Source of the DNA: an uncultured Ruminococcus sp.
Lineage (GTDB): Bacteria > Bacillota > Clostridia > Oscillospirales > Ruminococcaceae
Assembly: GCF_946415235.1 (NCBI RefSeq)
Contig: NZ_CAMKRR010000015.1
Location: 1-43,881, forward strand
DNA length: 43,881 nucleotides
Direction: 5' to 3'
In this document: in pieces, positions 14,591 to 22,975 of the stretch
Numbering within the stretch: position 1 is the first letter of the stretch
How the letters are laid out: each line of letters begins with the position of its first letter
Notes under the pieces: model-generated
The model's input: the letters and a program-made list of their open reading frames with translations, nothing else
Database searches by the model: none
Told to the model about the DNA's origin: nothing
Position numbers and translations under genes: made by a program

Positions 14591-14714
14591 AGTAAATACA
14601 GTGTTGGAGCAGGAGATCGCTTACGGGAAAAAGCAACAAAAAAAGCTGATAACAAGCGGGATTATCTAACGCGGACATAGTATTTGTCCGATAGCAAGTT
14701 AAAAGTGCAACCGA

Positions 14715-14747
14715 AATATTGACAATGCTTTGTCAATATTGTATTAT
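14715..14747 (+). promoter_or_regulatory. Operon 1 promoter covered by a palindromic operator
   Basis: TTGACA (14719-14724), 17 bp, TATTAT (14742-14747). An inverted repeat, AATATTGACAA (14715-14725) and TTGTCAATATT (14730-14740), spans the -35 and the spacer. A repressor bound here would block the promoter. Related GTGACAATATT sequences lie at 14537 and, inverted, just after the -10. Confidence 0.65.
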
Positions 14748-14960
14748 AATATTGTCACGCTTTTTGCACTGTGCTTCACAGCCGAAAAATCACGGCTGAC
14801 AAGGCGTCACACAAAAGCGGCGCCGAGGCAATGTAATGTTAAAATAAAAAAATATATCTGAGCCTGCGTCTTTTTGGCTGTTTAAAAACACTAATAAGTG
14901 TGGGCTGTTAACAATTATAAAAAATAAGAACAAAAGATGATCTGTGAGGTTGTGTTCAAA

Positions 14961-15848
14961 ATGAAAAACAAAGCCAAGGATCAGTGCGGAAGAAGGGGCG
15001 AAAGGATATTCAGCAATATCTGCGTACTTCCGAGCTTTCTGGGCGTAATGCTCTTTTTTCTCGTTCCCTTCTGCATTGTGATATACTATTCTTTAATAAA
15101 CAACCCCGTACTGAAGGACTTTGTGGGAATTGAGAACTACACAAAGCTTTTCAGCAATGCGGCGTTTATCAAGGCAGCTAAGAATACAGCGTTTTTCTCG
15201 CTGGTATCTGTTCCCCTTGCGGTGATACTTTCTCTCGGACTTGCGATGCTCCTTGAAAGGAACATACCCGGAAAGAGCATATTCAGGACATTCTTCCTGA
15301 GTCCGCTCATGGTGCCTACAGCTTCGGTAGTCCTTGTATGGCAGGTCCTCTTCCATAACCACGGAACAGTAAACCAGATAATCGAGGCCTGCGGCGGACA
15401 TTCCATAGACTGGATAAAGTCGGCTTACGGACAGGTAGTTATAATATGTATGTTCCTGTGGAAAAACTTAGGCTACAACATGATACTCTTCATGGCTGCG
15501 CTGTGCGCCATACCCCGTGATATAATCGAGGTCGCCGATCTTGAGGGCGCAGGAGCATGGTACAAGTTCATACATATAAAGCTGAGGTATCTTTCGCCGA
15601 CCATACTTTTCGTGCTGATACTTTCCATGATAAACTCCTTCAAGATATTCCGCGAGGTATATCTCCTGACGGGAAATTATCCGCAGGACAAGCTGTATAT
15701 GCTTCAGCACTTCATGAACAACACCTTCAACAGCCTTGATTATCAGAAGCTTTCGGCGGCAGCTGTGCTGCTTGCGCTTCTTATGATAGTCATTATGGCG
15801 GCTCTCCTCATTGCGGAGAATATCTTCGGAAAGGATGTGGAGAGCTGA
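14961..15848 (+). CDS. ABC sugar importer permease, MalF/UgpA type (operon 1)
   Basis: A 295-residue membrane protein with about six spans of the binding-protein-dependent transport type. The cytoplasmic EAA loop that contacts the ATPase is EVADLEGAGAWYKFIHIKL at about residues 195-215. It pairs with the next gene to form the membrane channel of a CUT1-type importer. The start at 14961 (MKNKAKDQ) is chosen over the ATG at 14937, which has no ribosome site; a GAGG lies 11 nt before the chosen ATG. First gene of operon 1; its stop overlaps the next ATG by one base. The substrate is probably an oligosaccharide or similar, but this is family knowledge, not seen here. Confidence 0.88.
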   Translation: MKNKAKDQCGRRGERIFSNICVLPSFLGVMLFFLVPFCIVIYYSLINNPVLKDFVGIENYTKLFSNAAFIKAAKNTAFFSLVSVPLAVILSLGLAMLLERNIPGKSIFRTFFLSPLMVPTASVVLVWQVLFHNHGTVNQIIEACGGHSIDWIKSAYGQVVIICMFLWKNLGYNMILFMAALCAIPRDIIEVADLEGAGAWYKFIHIKLRYLSPTILFVLILSMINSFKIFREVYLLTGNYPQDKLYMLQHFMNNTFNSLDYQKLSAAAVLLALLMIVIMAALLIAENIFGKDVES

Positions 15849-16753
15849 TGAGAAGAAGCTTATTCGGTATGCGGAACAGGCGGAGGATATTCAACGGCTT
15901 CGTGCTTGTATTCATACTGCTTGCGGCACTGATGTTCCTTATGCCGACGGTGCTCACCATTGCCAATTCGTTTATGACGTCCAGTGAGATATCCGCCAAT
16001 TACGGTGCCATGTTCTCGAATATGACCGAAAAGAAAAAGGTGTTCATCGCTGAAAATGTCAACCTGAAATTCATTCCCGACAAGGTCACATTCGACCAGT
16101 ACAAGGCGGTGCTGATACAGAATTCGGATTATCTCATGAAGTTCTGGAATTCCGTGATACTCACAGTTCCGATAACAGTGTTCCAGATACTCGTGGCGAT
16201 ACTTGCCTCATACGGCTTTTCGAGATATCCGAGCAAATTCAAGAGCATCATCTTCTTTGCGTATATCATACTCATGATAATGCCCTATCAGGTAACGCTG
16301 GTGCCTAATTTCCTTGTTGCGGACAAGCTGAATATGCTCGATACGAGAAAGGCGATCATACTTCCCGCCGTATTCTCGCCGTTCAGCATATTCCTGCTGA
16401 CAAAGGTGATGCGAAGGATACCGATATCCTACGTTGAAGCCGCAAAGCTCGACGGAGCAAGCGAGCTTAAAATACTGACCAAGATATATATGCCCCTGTG
16501 CAAGGGCGCTATAGTATCAATAGCGATGCTTGTTTTCATAGATTACTGGAATATGGTGGAACAGCCTATAGTGCTCATGAAAAACAATGCGCTCCATCCG
16601 CTGTCGGTATTTCTCTCAGAGATAAATACGGGAGATATAGGACTTGCCTTCGCGGTGGGAACGGTATATATGATACCCACGGTGCTGATGTTCCTTTACG
16701 GTGAGGATTACCTCATAGAGGGAATAACCTATTCGGGCGGCATCAAGGGCTGA
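15848..16753 (+). CDS. ABC sugar importer permease, MalG/UgpE type (operon 1)
   Basis: A 301-residue partner permease with an N-terminal span (FNGFVLVFILLAALMFL), a large first extracytoplasmic loop and the EAA loop VEAAKLDGASELKILTKIYMP. The first loop (about residues 45-95) is longer than usual for MalG-type proteins, which may reflect contact with the unusual partners encoded downstream. Translation is coupled to the first permease (ATGA overlap). Confidence 0.88.
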   Translation: MRRSLFGMRNRRRIFNGFVLVFILLAALMFLMPTVLTIANSFMTSSEISANYGAMFSNMTEKKKVFIAENVNLKFIPDKVTFDQYKAVLIQNSDYLMKFWNSVILTVPITVFQILVAILASYGFSRYPSKFKSIIFFAYIILMIMPYQVTLVPNFLVADKLNMLDTRKAIILPAVFSPFSIFLLTKVMRRIPISYVEAAKLDGASELKILTKIYMPLCKGAIVSIAMLVFIDYWNMVEQPIVLMKNNALHPLSVFLSEINTGDIGLAFAVGTVYMIPTVLMFLYGEDYLIEGITYSGGIKG

Positions 16754-16806
16754 TACAAAGAGAAATATACATAAACAACAGCTATTCTTTCGTAAGGAGC
16801 ATAGAT

Positions 16807-18540
16807 ATGAACGAAACAAAAGAAGTTAAGGATATACTTGCGGAAAAAGACGAAAAAGAAAAAATGTCTCCCGCAAGGAGAAGAGAGCTGATAAAGACAC
16901 TCATTATTATATTCCTTTCAATAATGCTCGTGCTCACTTTCTTCTCGAATACGATAATGAACAAGTCCCTTGCCGAGATAACTACCGAGTCGGTAGGCTC
17001 GGGAAAGCTTGTTGAGCGCATAAAGCAGACGGGCTATGTCGAGTCCAATCAGAACTATGAGGTAATGATAGACGGCGGCAGGACTATCGAATCCGTAAAG
17101 ATCAAGTCCGGACAGGAGGTAAAGAAGGGCGACGTTCTTTTCACTGTCAATACTGTCAGCAATGAAGCCCTCGAAACAGCAGAGGAGAACCTTGAGGCTG
17201 CAAAGCTGGCCTACGAGAAAAATCTCCTTAAAGTCGAGCCTGCGGATTACACAAAGGACAATCAGAAGATAAGGATACTCCGCGACGAGCTTAACACCCT
17301 TATCTCAAAGAGAGACGCCGCAAAGGCAAACGAGGGCAATGTGGCAGCTGCAAAGGAAGCATTCAAGAACAACAGCGCCGAGCAGAAAAAGCTTGAGAAT
17401 GAGGTCGCAAATATCTCTGAAGCAGTAAGAGCCATAGATGCGGACGATTACTCCGAGGCAAGCATTGAGCTGATAGGCGACCTTGCTTCGCTGTATACAG
17501 CCTACAGCAACGCCGAGGGAAAATATACGGCAGCCCGCGAGGCTTATGAAAAAGCAGGCGAGAGCGGCGAGGGTGCAGAACGCGCAAAGGCAGATGCGGA
17601 CGCTGCGGAAGCAGACAGAAATACCGCAAAGGATGCCTACGAGCAGTCAAAGAAAACTATCCGCGACGGCCTCGTTTCGAGAATGAGCGAAGCCAGCAGC
17701 AGGATAGATGAGCTCAAGGCTGCCATAGAGGAGTACAACTCAGAACACAGCGGCGAAAAGGAAGAAAGCTACGAGTCCCTCGCTGAGTCTGTAAAGACCA
17801 AGCAGAACGAGCTCGAAGAGGCTATAATCGACCTGGACAAGACAAAGAAAACCAACTCAAAAACAGAGCAGTCAGAGGCTCTCGACCTTCAGGCAGAGAA
17901 AAAGGCACTGGACAAGCTTCAGGAAAAGTATGACAAGCTCAAGGCAGACTCTGAGTCCACGGAGATAAAATCGAAATATGACGGCGTTGTGAGCTCGGTA
18001 AACGTAAAGCTCGATGAAAAGGTCACCGAGGGAAGTCCCGCAGCTGTAATAGATATCATCGACGAGGGCTACACCATAAGGCTCGAGGATATCGACGCCG
18101 AAAAAATAAAGAAGATAAAGGTCGGCGCAGAGGCCGAGATAACGAACAACTACAGAGGCGACGTAAGCGCTGTTCTCAAAGAAATAAAGAACAGCACATC
18201 GGGTTCGAGAAAAAAGACTCTTGTATTCTCCGTTACGGGAGAAGTAAATTCCGGAGACAGACTTGAGCTCTCGATACCCTGCGGAAGCGGCACATACGAC
18301 GCTATAATCCCGAGAAGCGCACTCTGCGGTCCTTTGTCCGAGCCTTACGTGCTTGTTGTCAGCTCAAAGAATACCCCTCTCGGCAACCGCTACTATGCGG
18401 AAAAGCTCAGCGTTAACGTGGAAGCTGAGGATGAGATCTCTTATGCAGTTTCAGGCGGCCTCAACAGAGGAGATTACGTTATAACGGCTGCAAGCAAATT
18501 AGTTGAACCGGGGGATCAGGTCCGCATGAAGGATAAATAA
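16807..18540 (+). CDS. HlyD-like membrane adaptor with long coiled coil (operon 1)
   Basis: 577 residues: a cytoplasmic N-terminus, one membrane span (about 29-47), a first half of a lipoyl-like beta domain (about 85-112, VKIKSGQEVKKGDVLF), a long heptad-rich coiled coil (about 113-380), the second lipoyl half (about 386-415, KYDGVVSSVNVKLDEKVTEG) and C-terminal beta domains. This is the layout of membrane fusion or adaptor proteins of the HlyD/MacA family, which normally serve exporters. Here it stands 54 bp after two importer permeases, with no exporter ATPase or FtsX-type permease in the operon. It probably extends from the membrane toward the wall and links the neighbouring envelope proteins. 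No peptidase or other catalytic motif is seen. Confidence 0.85.
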   Translation: MNETKEVKDILAEKDEKEKMSPARRRELIKTLIIIFLSIMLVLTFFSNTIMNKSLAEITTESVGSGKLVERIKQTGYVESNQNYEVMIDGGRTIESVKIKSGQEVKKGDVLFTVNTVSNEALETAEENLEAAKLAYEKNLLKVEPADYTKDNQKIRILRDELNTLISKRDAAKANEGNVAAAKEAFKNNSAEQKKLENEVANISEAVRAIDADDYSEASIELIGDLASLYTAYSNAEGKYTAAREAYEKAGESGEGAERAKADADAAEADRNTAKDAYEQSKKTIRDGLVSRMSEASSRIDELKAAIEEYNSEHSGEKEESYESLAESVKTKQNELEEAIIDLDKTKKTNSKTEQSEALDLQAEKKALDKLQEKYDKLKADSESTEIKSKYDGVVSSVNVKLDEKVTEGSPAAVIDIIDEGYTIRLEDIDAEKIKKIKVGAEAEITNNYRGDVSAVLKEIKNSTSGSRKKTLVFSVTGEVNSGDRLELSIPCGSGTYDAIIPRSALCGPLSEPYVLVVSSKNTPLGNRYYAEKLSVNVEAEDEISYAVSGGLNRGDYVITAASKLVEPGDQVRMKDK

Positions 18541-18555
18541 GGCGGTGCTGACCCT

Positions 18556-19731
18556 ATGAGGAACAGATACAAATTCGGACAGATGATAATTGCGGCTCTT
18601 AACGCCGCAGCCATCATCGGAACTGTCATACTTACGGCAGCAGGCGGCAGTGAAGCCGCCTCCCGGAAATACAACTTCACCGCTGAACGCACTGAAAAGG
18701 GCAGCAAGTACGATTACGGACAGGTAAGCTGCTTTTTCGGCGATGACGCGGGCTTTGACAGGAATTCCGCTGAGGGCGTGAAAAATCAGGTGTACAGCGC
18801 TCTGAAAAATGTTTCGGTCATACCCGAAGAGGGCGAGGAAATGGTCTTTCACGCATACAGCGCCGAAGCGGGAACTGCCGTGATAAACGGCGACAGAAAA
18901 GGTCAGAGCGAAGCGAGGGTCACGGCTGTCGGCGGTGATTTCTTCCTGTTCAGAGGCTTCACCCTTCTTGACGGTTCGTTCTTCTCCGACGGCAACTTGC
19001 TGAAGGACGGGGCTGTCATCGACAAGGAGCTTGCATGGCGCTTGTACGGCTCTGTGGATATTGCGGGAGAAAAGATATATATATACGGCTCGGAGCTGTA
19101 TATTTCGGGAGTTATAGATACTCCCTCCGACAAGCTCGAAAAAAAGAGCGTGGACGATACACCGAGAGCCTATATTTCCTATGAAGCTGCGGGGCCGATA
19201 TTCGGCACTGTTTCTTCGGATACATGGGACGGCGCGGAAGCAAGGCAGCCCGAATTCAGCGAGGTCACCTGCTATGAATGCGTTATTCCCGAACCTGTTG
19301 AGCATTTCGCTTATAATACGGTAAAAGGACAATTAGCCGATATGTATAAGGGAAGTATCAGCATTGTAAACAACTCGGAGCGCTTTCTACCTTCAAAGAG
19401 GGCAAAGGCTCTGAAAAAGCTTGACCGCTATATCATCAGAAATGATGATATAGTATATCCGTTCTGGGAGAATGCTTCAAGACTGGCAGAGATCAGGCTT
19501 TCATTCATTTACGGAGCACGCAGGCTGCTCCTTGCAATACCGCTCATAACTTTTATATGTATGCTTGCATTGGCATATAAATGGTTCAGGCAAAACAAAA
19601 AAGCTCTGAGGGACGCCATAGAGAGGTTCTTCTCGTCAAAGATGAGAAAGCTGAGAGAAAAAAACAAAAAGGCGGAAGATATCAGAGAAGAAAGCTCAGA
19701 AAAAGAAAGTGAGCAAACAAAAGAAAGTTAA
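18556..19731 (+). CDS. MacB-like periplasmic core domain protein without FtsX domain (operon 1)
   Basis: 391 residues with a span at about 9-30, an extracytoplasmic region holding MacB_PCD-like features (about 120-185: VTAVGGDFFLFRGFTLLDGSFF, AVIDKELAWRLYG, GEKIYIYGSELYISGVID) and a second span at about 321-343, then a basic and acidic tail. True MacB/FtsX permeases have four spans; here only the two that flank the core domain remain. It therefore looks like a stand-alone mechanical or sensing domain. It lies 15 bp after the HlyD-like gene, and MacB-type cores normally contact such adaptors, so the two proteins probably interact. Family assignment is moderate. Confidence 0.65.
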   Translation: MRNRYKFGQMIIAALNAAAIIGTVILTAAGGSEAASRKYNFTAERTEKGSKYDYGQVSCFFGDDAGFDRNSAEGVKNQVYSALKNVSVIPEEGEEMVFHAYSAEAGTAVINGDRKGQSEARVTAVGGDFFLFRGFTLLDGSFFSDGNLLKDGAVIDKELAWRLYGSVDIAGEKIYIYGSELYISGVIDTPSDKLEKKSVDDTPRAYISYEAAGPIFGTVSSDTWDGAEARQPEFSEVTCYECVIPEPVEHFAYNTVKGQLADMYKGSISIVNNSERFLPSKRAKALKKLDRYIIRNDDIVYPFWENASRLAEIRLSFIYGARRLLLAIPLITFICMLALAYKWFRQNKKALRDAIERFFSSKMRKLREKNKKAEDIREESSEKESEQTKES

Positions 19732-19757
19732 TAATAAAAAAGAAAAAGAGGTAATTT

Positions 19758-22235
19758 ATGAAAAAGACAGTTTTTAAAAGAGCAGCTGCGATCGCATCGG
19801 CTCTTGCATTAGTGACAGGCTCTGCCGTATCATGCAGCGGCAAGAAGGCGTCGAATCCCACAAAGTCCAACGACGCAAAGCAGCTTATGTCAGGCTCGTA
19901 CCGTGCAGTGGAAATGGACACGGATATCGGATATGTGGATTCCATGTACAGGGTCGATGAGAACACGATCTTACTGCTCGGATATGATTATGAAAATAAA
20001 GAGCAGAAAATATACAAGGCTGACAATGATTTCGCAAATATCGAGGAAATAGAGTTCAATGTGGGCGAAACAGCCGATAATGTCGATGTAAGCATGAATT
20101 CTGCGGTATCTTCCGACGGAGATATCTATGTAATGGCTGCATTCACGGATTACGCCGACATAGAGAGACCTGATTTCGATTCTCCCGATTTCGATTACGA
20201 AACCTTTGACTTTGAAAAGTATCAGGCGGAGATAGAGGAAAAAGCAAAGTACAGCAATAAGCTCTATGTTCTTGACCTCGACGGAAAGGTCAAGCTCGAA
20301 AAGGAGATCACGGGACTTGATGAATACGCCGAGGAGAGCGACGATTATTACGGCAAGATGAACGGCAGCACGGTACAGGTAGGAAATATCATCCCCTGCG
20401 GCGGCGGAAAGGCTATAATTTCTGTTTACACAGGCATGGGCGAGACATACCTCAGCCTCGATGCAGACGGAAATATCAAAGAAAAGCTGGATATGCCCGA
20501 CTTAAGTTATGTTTACGCTATGACACAGATAGATGAAAAGACTCTTGCTGTAAGCGGTGCTTCAGATAACGGCATGAAGATCGTTTTTACGGATATCGAG
20601 ACCTTGAAGCCTACAGGCGAAGAGCTTAAGGGCGATTACTCAAACGAGGCTTTCAACGGCACTTTCTTTGCGGGAAGCGGAGATTATAAGCTCTATTCGT
20701 CAGGCTCAAAGGGACTTTACGGCATAAAGGCTGACGGCTCCAGCGACGAGATCGTAAACTGGCTCGATTCGGACCTCGGCGACGGATATGTAAGATCGCT
20801 CATTACTATGGATAACGGCGACTATGTAGTGCTCTACTATGATTATTCTGGCTCAAAGAGTTCAGGCAGCACATTCTACAGACTCACACAGCGTGACGCT
20901 TCAGAGCTTGAAAATACAAAGGTCATCACTATCGCATCTCTCAGCGGAGACTGGCAGATAAGAGATCAGGTATCAAAGTTCAACAAGTCACATGACGGTG
21001 TGCGCTTCAAGATAGTTGATTACAGCCAGTATGACAGATATGATGAAGAAAAAGAGACATATGTACAGGGCGCGGCAAGCGAGCTCAAGAAGGACATCAT
21101 CTCGGGCAATGCTCCCGATATGGTATTCGGAAACGATAACGCCCTCACAAAGAGCCTCGGCAGAAAGGGTGTATTCGTTGACCTCTACGAGCTGCTCGAC
21201 AAGGACTCCGACCTCAAGAAGGAAGACATCATGCCAAATATCCTCAAGGCCTGCGAAGTAAACGGCAAGCTCCTTTCAATTGCGGATTCATTCACACTTG
21301 AAACCGTCATCGCAAAGAAGAAGAATTTAGACAAGGACAGATGGAGCGCAGACGAGCTCATCGAAGCATACAACAATCGTCCCGACAAGGATATGCACCT
21401 TTACGGAATGGATACAAGAGATTCGGTAATGGAGCTTCTTGTATACACATTCTACAGCCTTATAGACTTTGAAAAGAGCGAATGTCACTTTGACGATCCC
21501 GAGTTCAAGAAACTCCTCGGTTTCATGGACAGCTTCGAGCCCGGTCAGGAGTTTGACAACTATGAAGATCCCGAAGCTCAGGCATACTATGAGGAAATGG
21601 ATAAATACTACGGCAATACGGCATTAAAGAACGACAAGGTGCTTATCACCTCACTTTACATATACGAGCCGCAGGAGCTTGTAACAACTCTCAACGGCGA
21701 ACTCAAGGGCGAGGATATCAAATTTGTGGGATATCCTTCCGATGAGGGACAGGGCTCTATGATGTCGCTCAGCTCTTCGTTCTCAATTCTCGAAACATCC
21801 GAAAACAAGGATCTCTGCTGGGAGCTCATCAAGGGCAACTTCAAGGAGCTGACCGACGAGGATGAAAAGGAAGGCTATTATCGTAACAGCTTCGGTATGT
21901 CTGCTTTAAAGAAGAACTTTGAAAGACAGCTCAAGAAGTGCATGAGCAAGCCTTACTACTATGACGAAAACGGCAAGAAGCAGGAGTATGACTATACATA
22001 CTATGACGATAAGGGCGAAAATGAGATAAAGGTAGATCCTCTTTCTCAGGAGCAGATCGACTTCCTTTCCGATTACATTACAAACACAACAAAGGTAATT
22101 GGAGCTTTGGATCCCGATATCGAGTCGATAGTTGAGGAAGAGATCACAGCTTACATAAAGGGCGAAAAGACTGCCGAGGAAGCAGCAAATCTCCTCCAGA
22201 GCCGTATCTCGCTCATCCTCAGCGAGCAGAGCTGA
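19758..22235 (+). CDS. Lipoprotein: beta-propeller-like domain fused to a solute-binding domain (operon 1)
   Basis: 825 residues. A lipoprotein signal (SALALVTGSAVSC) anchors it outside the membrane. Residues of about 50-380 are a series of repeated strands (for example KLYVLDLDGKVKLEKEITG and YLSLDADGNIKEKLDMPD) that look like propeller blades. From about 388 (TKVITIASLSGDWQIRDQVSKF) to the end is a family 1 extracellular solute-binding protein (DIISGNAPDMVFG, GKLLSIADSFTLETV). Usual binding proteins have 400-450 residues, so this is about twice as long. It is the capture subunit for the operon 1 permeases; the propeller may bind a second ligand or a partner such as the HlyD-like protein. 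Operon 1 ends here with a strong terminator. Confidence 0.85.
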   Translation: MKKTVFKRAAAIASALALVTGSAVSCSGKKASNPTKSNDAKQLMSGSYRAVEMDTDIGYVDSMYRVDENTILLLGYDYENKEQKIYKADNDFANIEEIEFNVGETADNVDVSMNSAVSSDGDIYVMAAFTDYADIERPDFDSPDFDYETFDFEKYQAEIEEKAKYSNKLYVLDLDGKVKLEKEITGLDEYAEESDDYYGKMNGSTVQVGNIIPCGGGKAIISVYTGMGETYLSLDADGNIKEKLDMPDLSYVYAMTQIDEKTLAVSGASDNGMKIVFTDIETLKPTGEELKGDYSNEAFNGTFFAGSGDYKLYSSGSKGLYGIKADGSSDEIVNWLDSDLGDGYVRSLITMDNGDYVVLYYDYSGSKSSGSTFYRLTQRDASELENTKVITIASLSGDWQIRDQVSKFNKSHDGVRFKIVDYSQYDRYDEEKETYVQGAASELKKDIISGNAPDMVFGNDNALTKSLGRKGVFVDLYELLDKDSDLKKEDIMPNILKACEVNGKLLSIADSFTLETVIAKKKNLDKDRWSADELIEAYNNRPDKDMHLYGMDTRDSVMELLVYTFYSLIDFEKSECHFDDPEFKKLLGFMDSFEPGQEFDNYEDPEAQAYYEEMDKYYGNTALKNDKVLITSLYIYEPQELVTTLNGELKGEDIKFVGYPSDEGQGSMMSLSSSFSILETSENKDLCWELIKGNFKELTDEDEKEGYYRNSFGMSALKKNFERQLKKCMSKPYYYDENGKKQEYDYTYYDDKGENEIKVDPLSQEQIDFLSDYITNTTKVIGALDPDIESIVEEEITAYIKGEKTAEEAANLLQSRISLILSEQS

Positions 22236-22275
22236 TAAAACTGTTTGGAAAAATAATTACAACCTCCTTAATAAA

Positions 22276-22310
22276 GGGCACTGCCGAAGCAAAAGCGGCG
22301 GTGCCCTTTT
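22276..22310 (+). terminator. Terminator of operon 1
   Basis: GGGCACTGCCG pairs with CGGCGGTGCCC (11 bp, one G-T) around a 9-nt loop, then TTTT. Confidence 0.9.
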
Positions 22311-22342
22311 GCTTTGCGCTTTTTATTGGTCAGCAGCTTCTA

Positions 22343-22371
22343 TTGACAAAAAACGTCAGAGATGTTATAAT
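22343..22371 (+). promoter_or_regulatory. Promoter of the DUF2752 unit
   Basis: TTGACA (22343-22348), 17-bp spacer, TATAAT (22366-22371): full consensus. Confidence 0.85.
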
Positions 22372-22408
22372 AACCACATTAATATACCTTTAGGGAGATA
22401 CTGAAATA

Positions 22409-22483
22409 ATGGATAATAAGTATGAAAACAACAGCGTTCAGCTCAGTCGGGCTGTGCTTTTCATCAGGGTAAGATATGTCTAA
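22409..22483 (+). CDS. Short upstream ORF (24 aa) overlapping the DUF2752 gene
   Basis: ATG at 22409, with AGGGAG about 12 nt upstream, opens MDNKYENNSVQLSRAVLFIR and stops at 22483, 8 bp inside the DUF2752 start. It may be a leader peptide that couples translation, or the leftover start of a lost gene; Asn/Tyr-rich beginnings of this kind precede small membrane proteins in related operons. Not recognised. Confidence 0.4.
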   Translation: MDNKYENNSVQLSRAVLFIRVRYV

Positions 22484-22871
22484 GCGCCTGAGGATTTTTA
22501 TTGCGGCAGGCGCACCTGTCCTTGCTGCGGTCATATTGCTGCTCAGAAATTATATAATAGGCCTGAAAAGATTTTTCCCCGAATGTTCATTTCACAGGCT
22601 GACAGGATACTGGTGTTCGGGCTGCGGAAATACGCGAAGTGTGGAGGCGCTGCTCCACGGGCATATATTCACCGCAATAAGGAATAATGCCACTATGCCG
22701 TTTTTGAGCCTGCTTCTGATACTTCTTTACTTTGAAAATCTCGGAGCTCTTTTCGGCAGGGATATAAAACTCCTGCCGAGAAAATGGCTTTTCTGGGGAC
22801 CTGTAATAGGAATATTCATCGTTTACTTTATAGTAAGGAATTTTATCCCTGTTCTTGCCCCGATATCTTAA
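22476..22871 (+). CDS. DUF2752 membrane protein
   Basis: A 131-residue integral membrane protein with three likely spans (about 8-26, 66-86, 103-125). The DUF2752 signature is clear: CSFHRLTGYWCSGCGNTRSVEALLHGH, with the conserved Cys residues and a GCGNTR loop. The family is common in Gram-positive bacteria; its function is unknown. It starts inside the short upstream ORF, with AGGG close to the ATG, and ends before a terminator, so it is a small separate unit. Confidence 0.85.
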   Translation: MSKRLRIFIAAGAPVLAAVILLLRNYIIGLKRFFPECSFHRLTGYWCSGCGNTRSVEALLHGHIFTAIRNNATMPFLSLLLILLYFENLGALFGRDIKLLPRKWLFWGPVIGIFIVYFIVRNFIPVLAPIS

Positions 22872-22875
22872 TAAA

Positions 22876-22907
22876 GCTCCTGCAATTGCGGGAGCCTTTT
22901 TTTGCAA
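22876..22907 (+). terminator. Terminator of the DUF2752 unit
   Basis: GCTCCTGC, loop AATT, GCGGGAGC, then TTTTTTT after CC. Confidence 0.88.
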
Positions 22908-22913
22908 AAAAAG

Positions 22914-22942
22914 GTGACAAAGCTGTTTTTTTGTGGTATAAT
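22914..22942 (+). promoter_or_regulatory. Promoter of the flippase gene
   Basis: GTGACA (22914-22919), 17-bp spacer, TATAAT (22937-22942). Confidence 0.7.
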
Positions 22943-22975
22943 AATTAAGTATTACCATTATTCGGAGTGTGAAAA

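Noticed and set aside
18499-19332. 277-residue minus-strand ORF opposite the MacB-like gene
   Set aside because: Antisense shadow with no ribosome site or family match.
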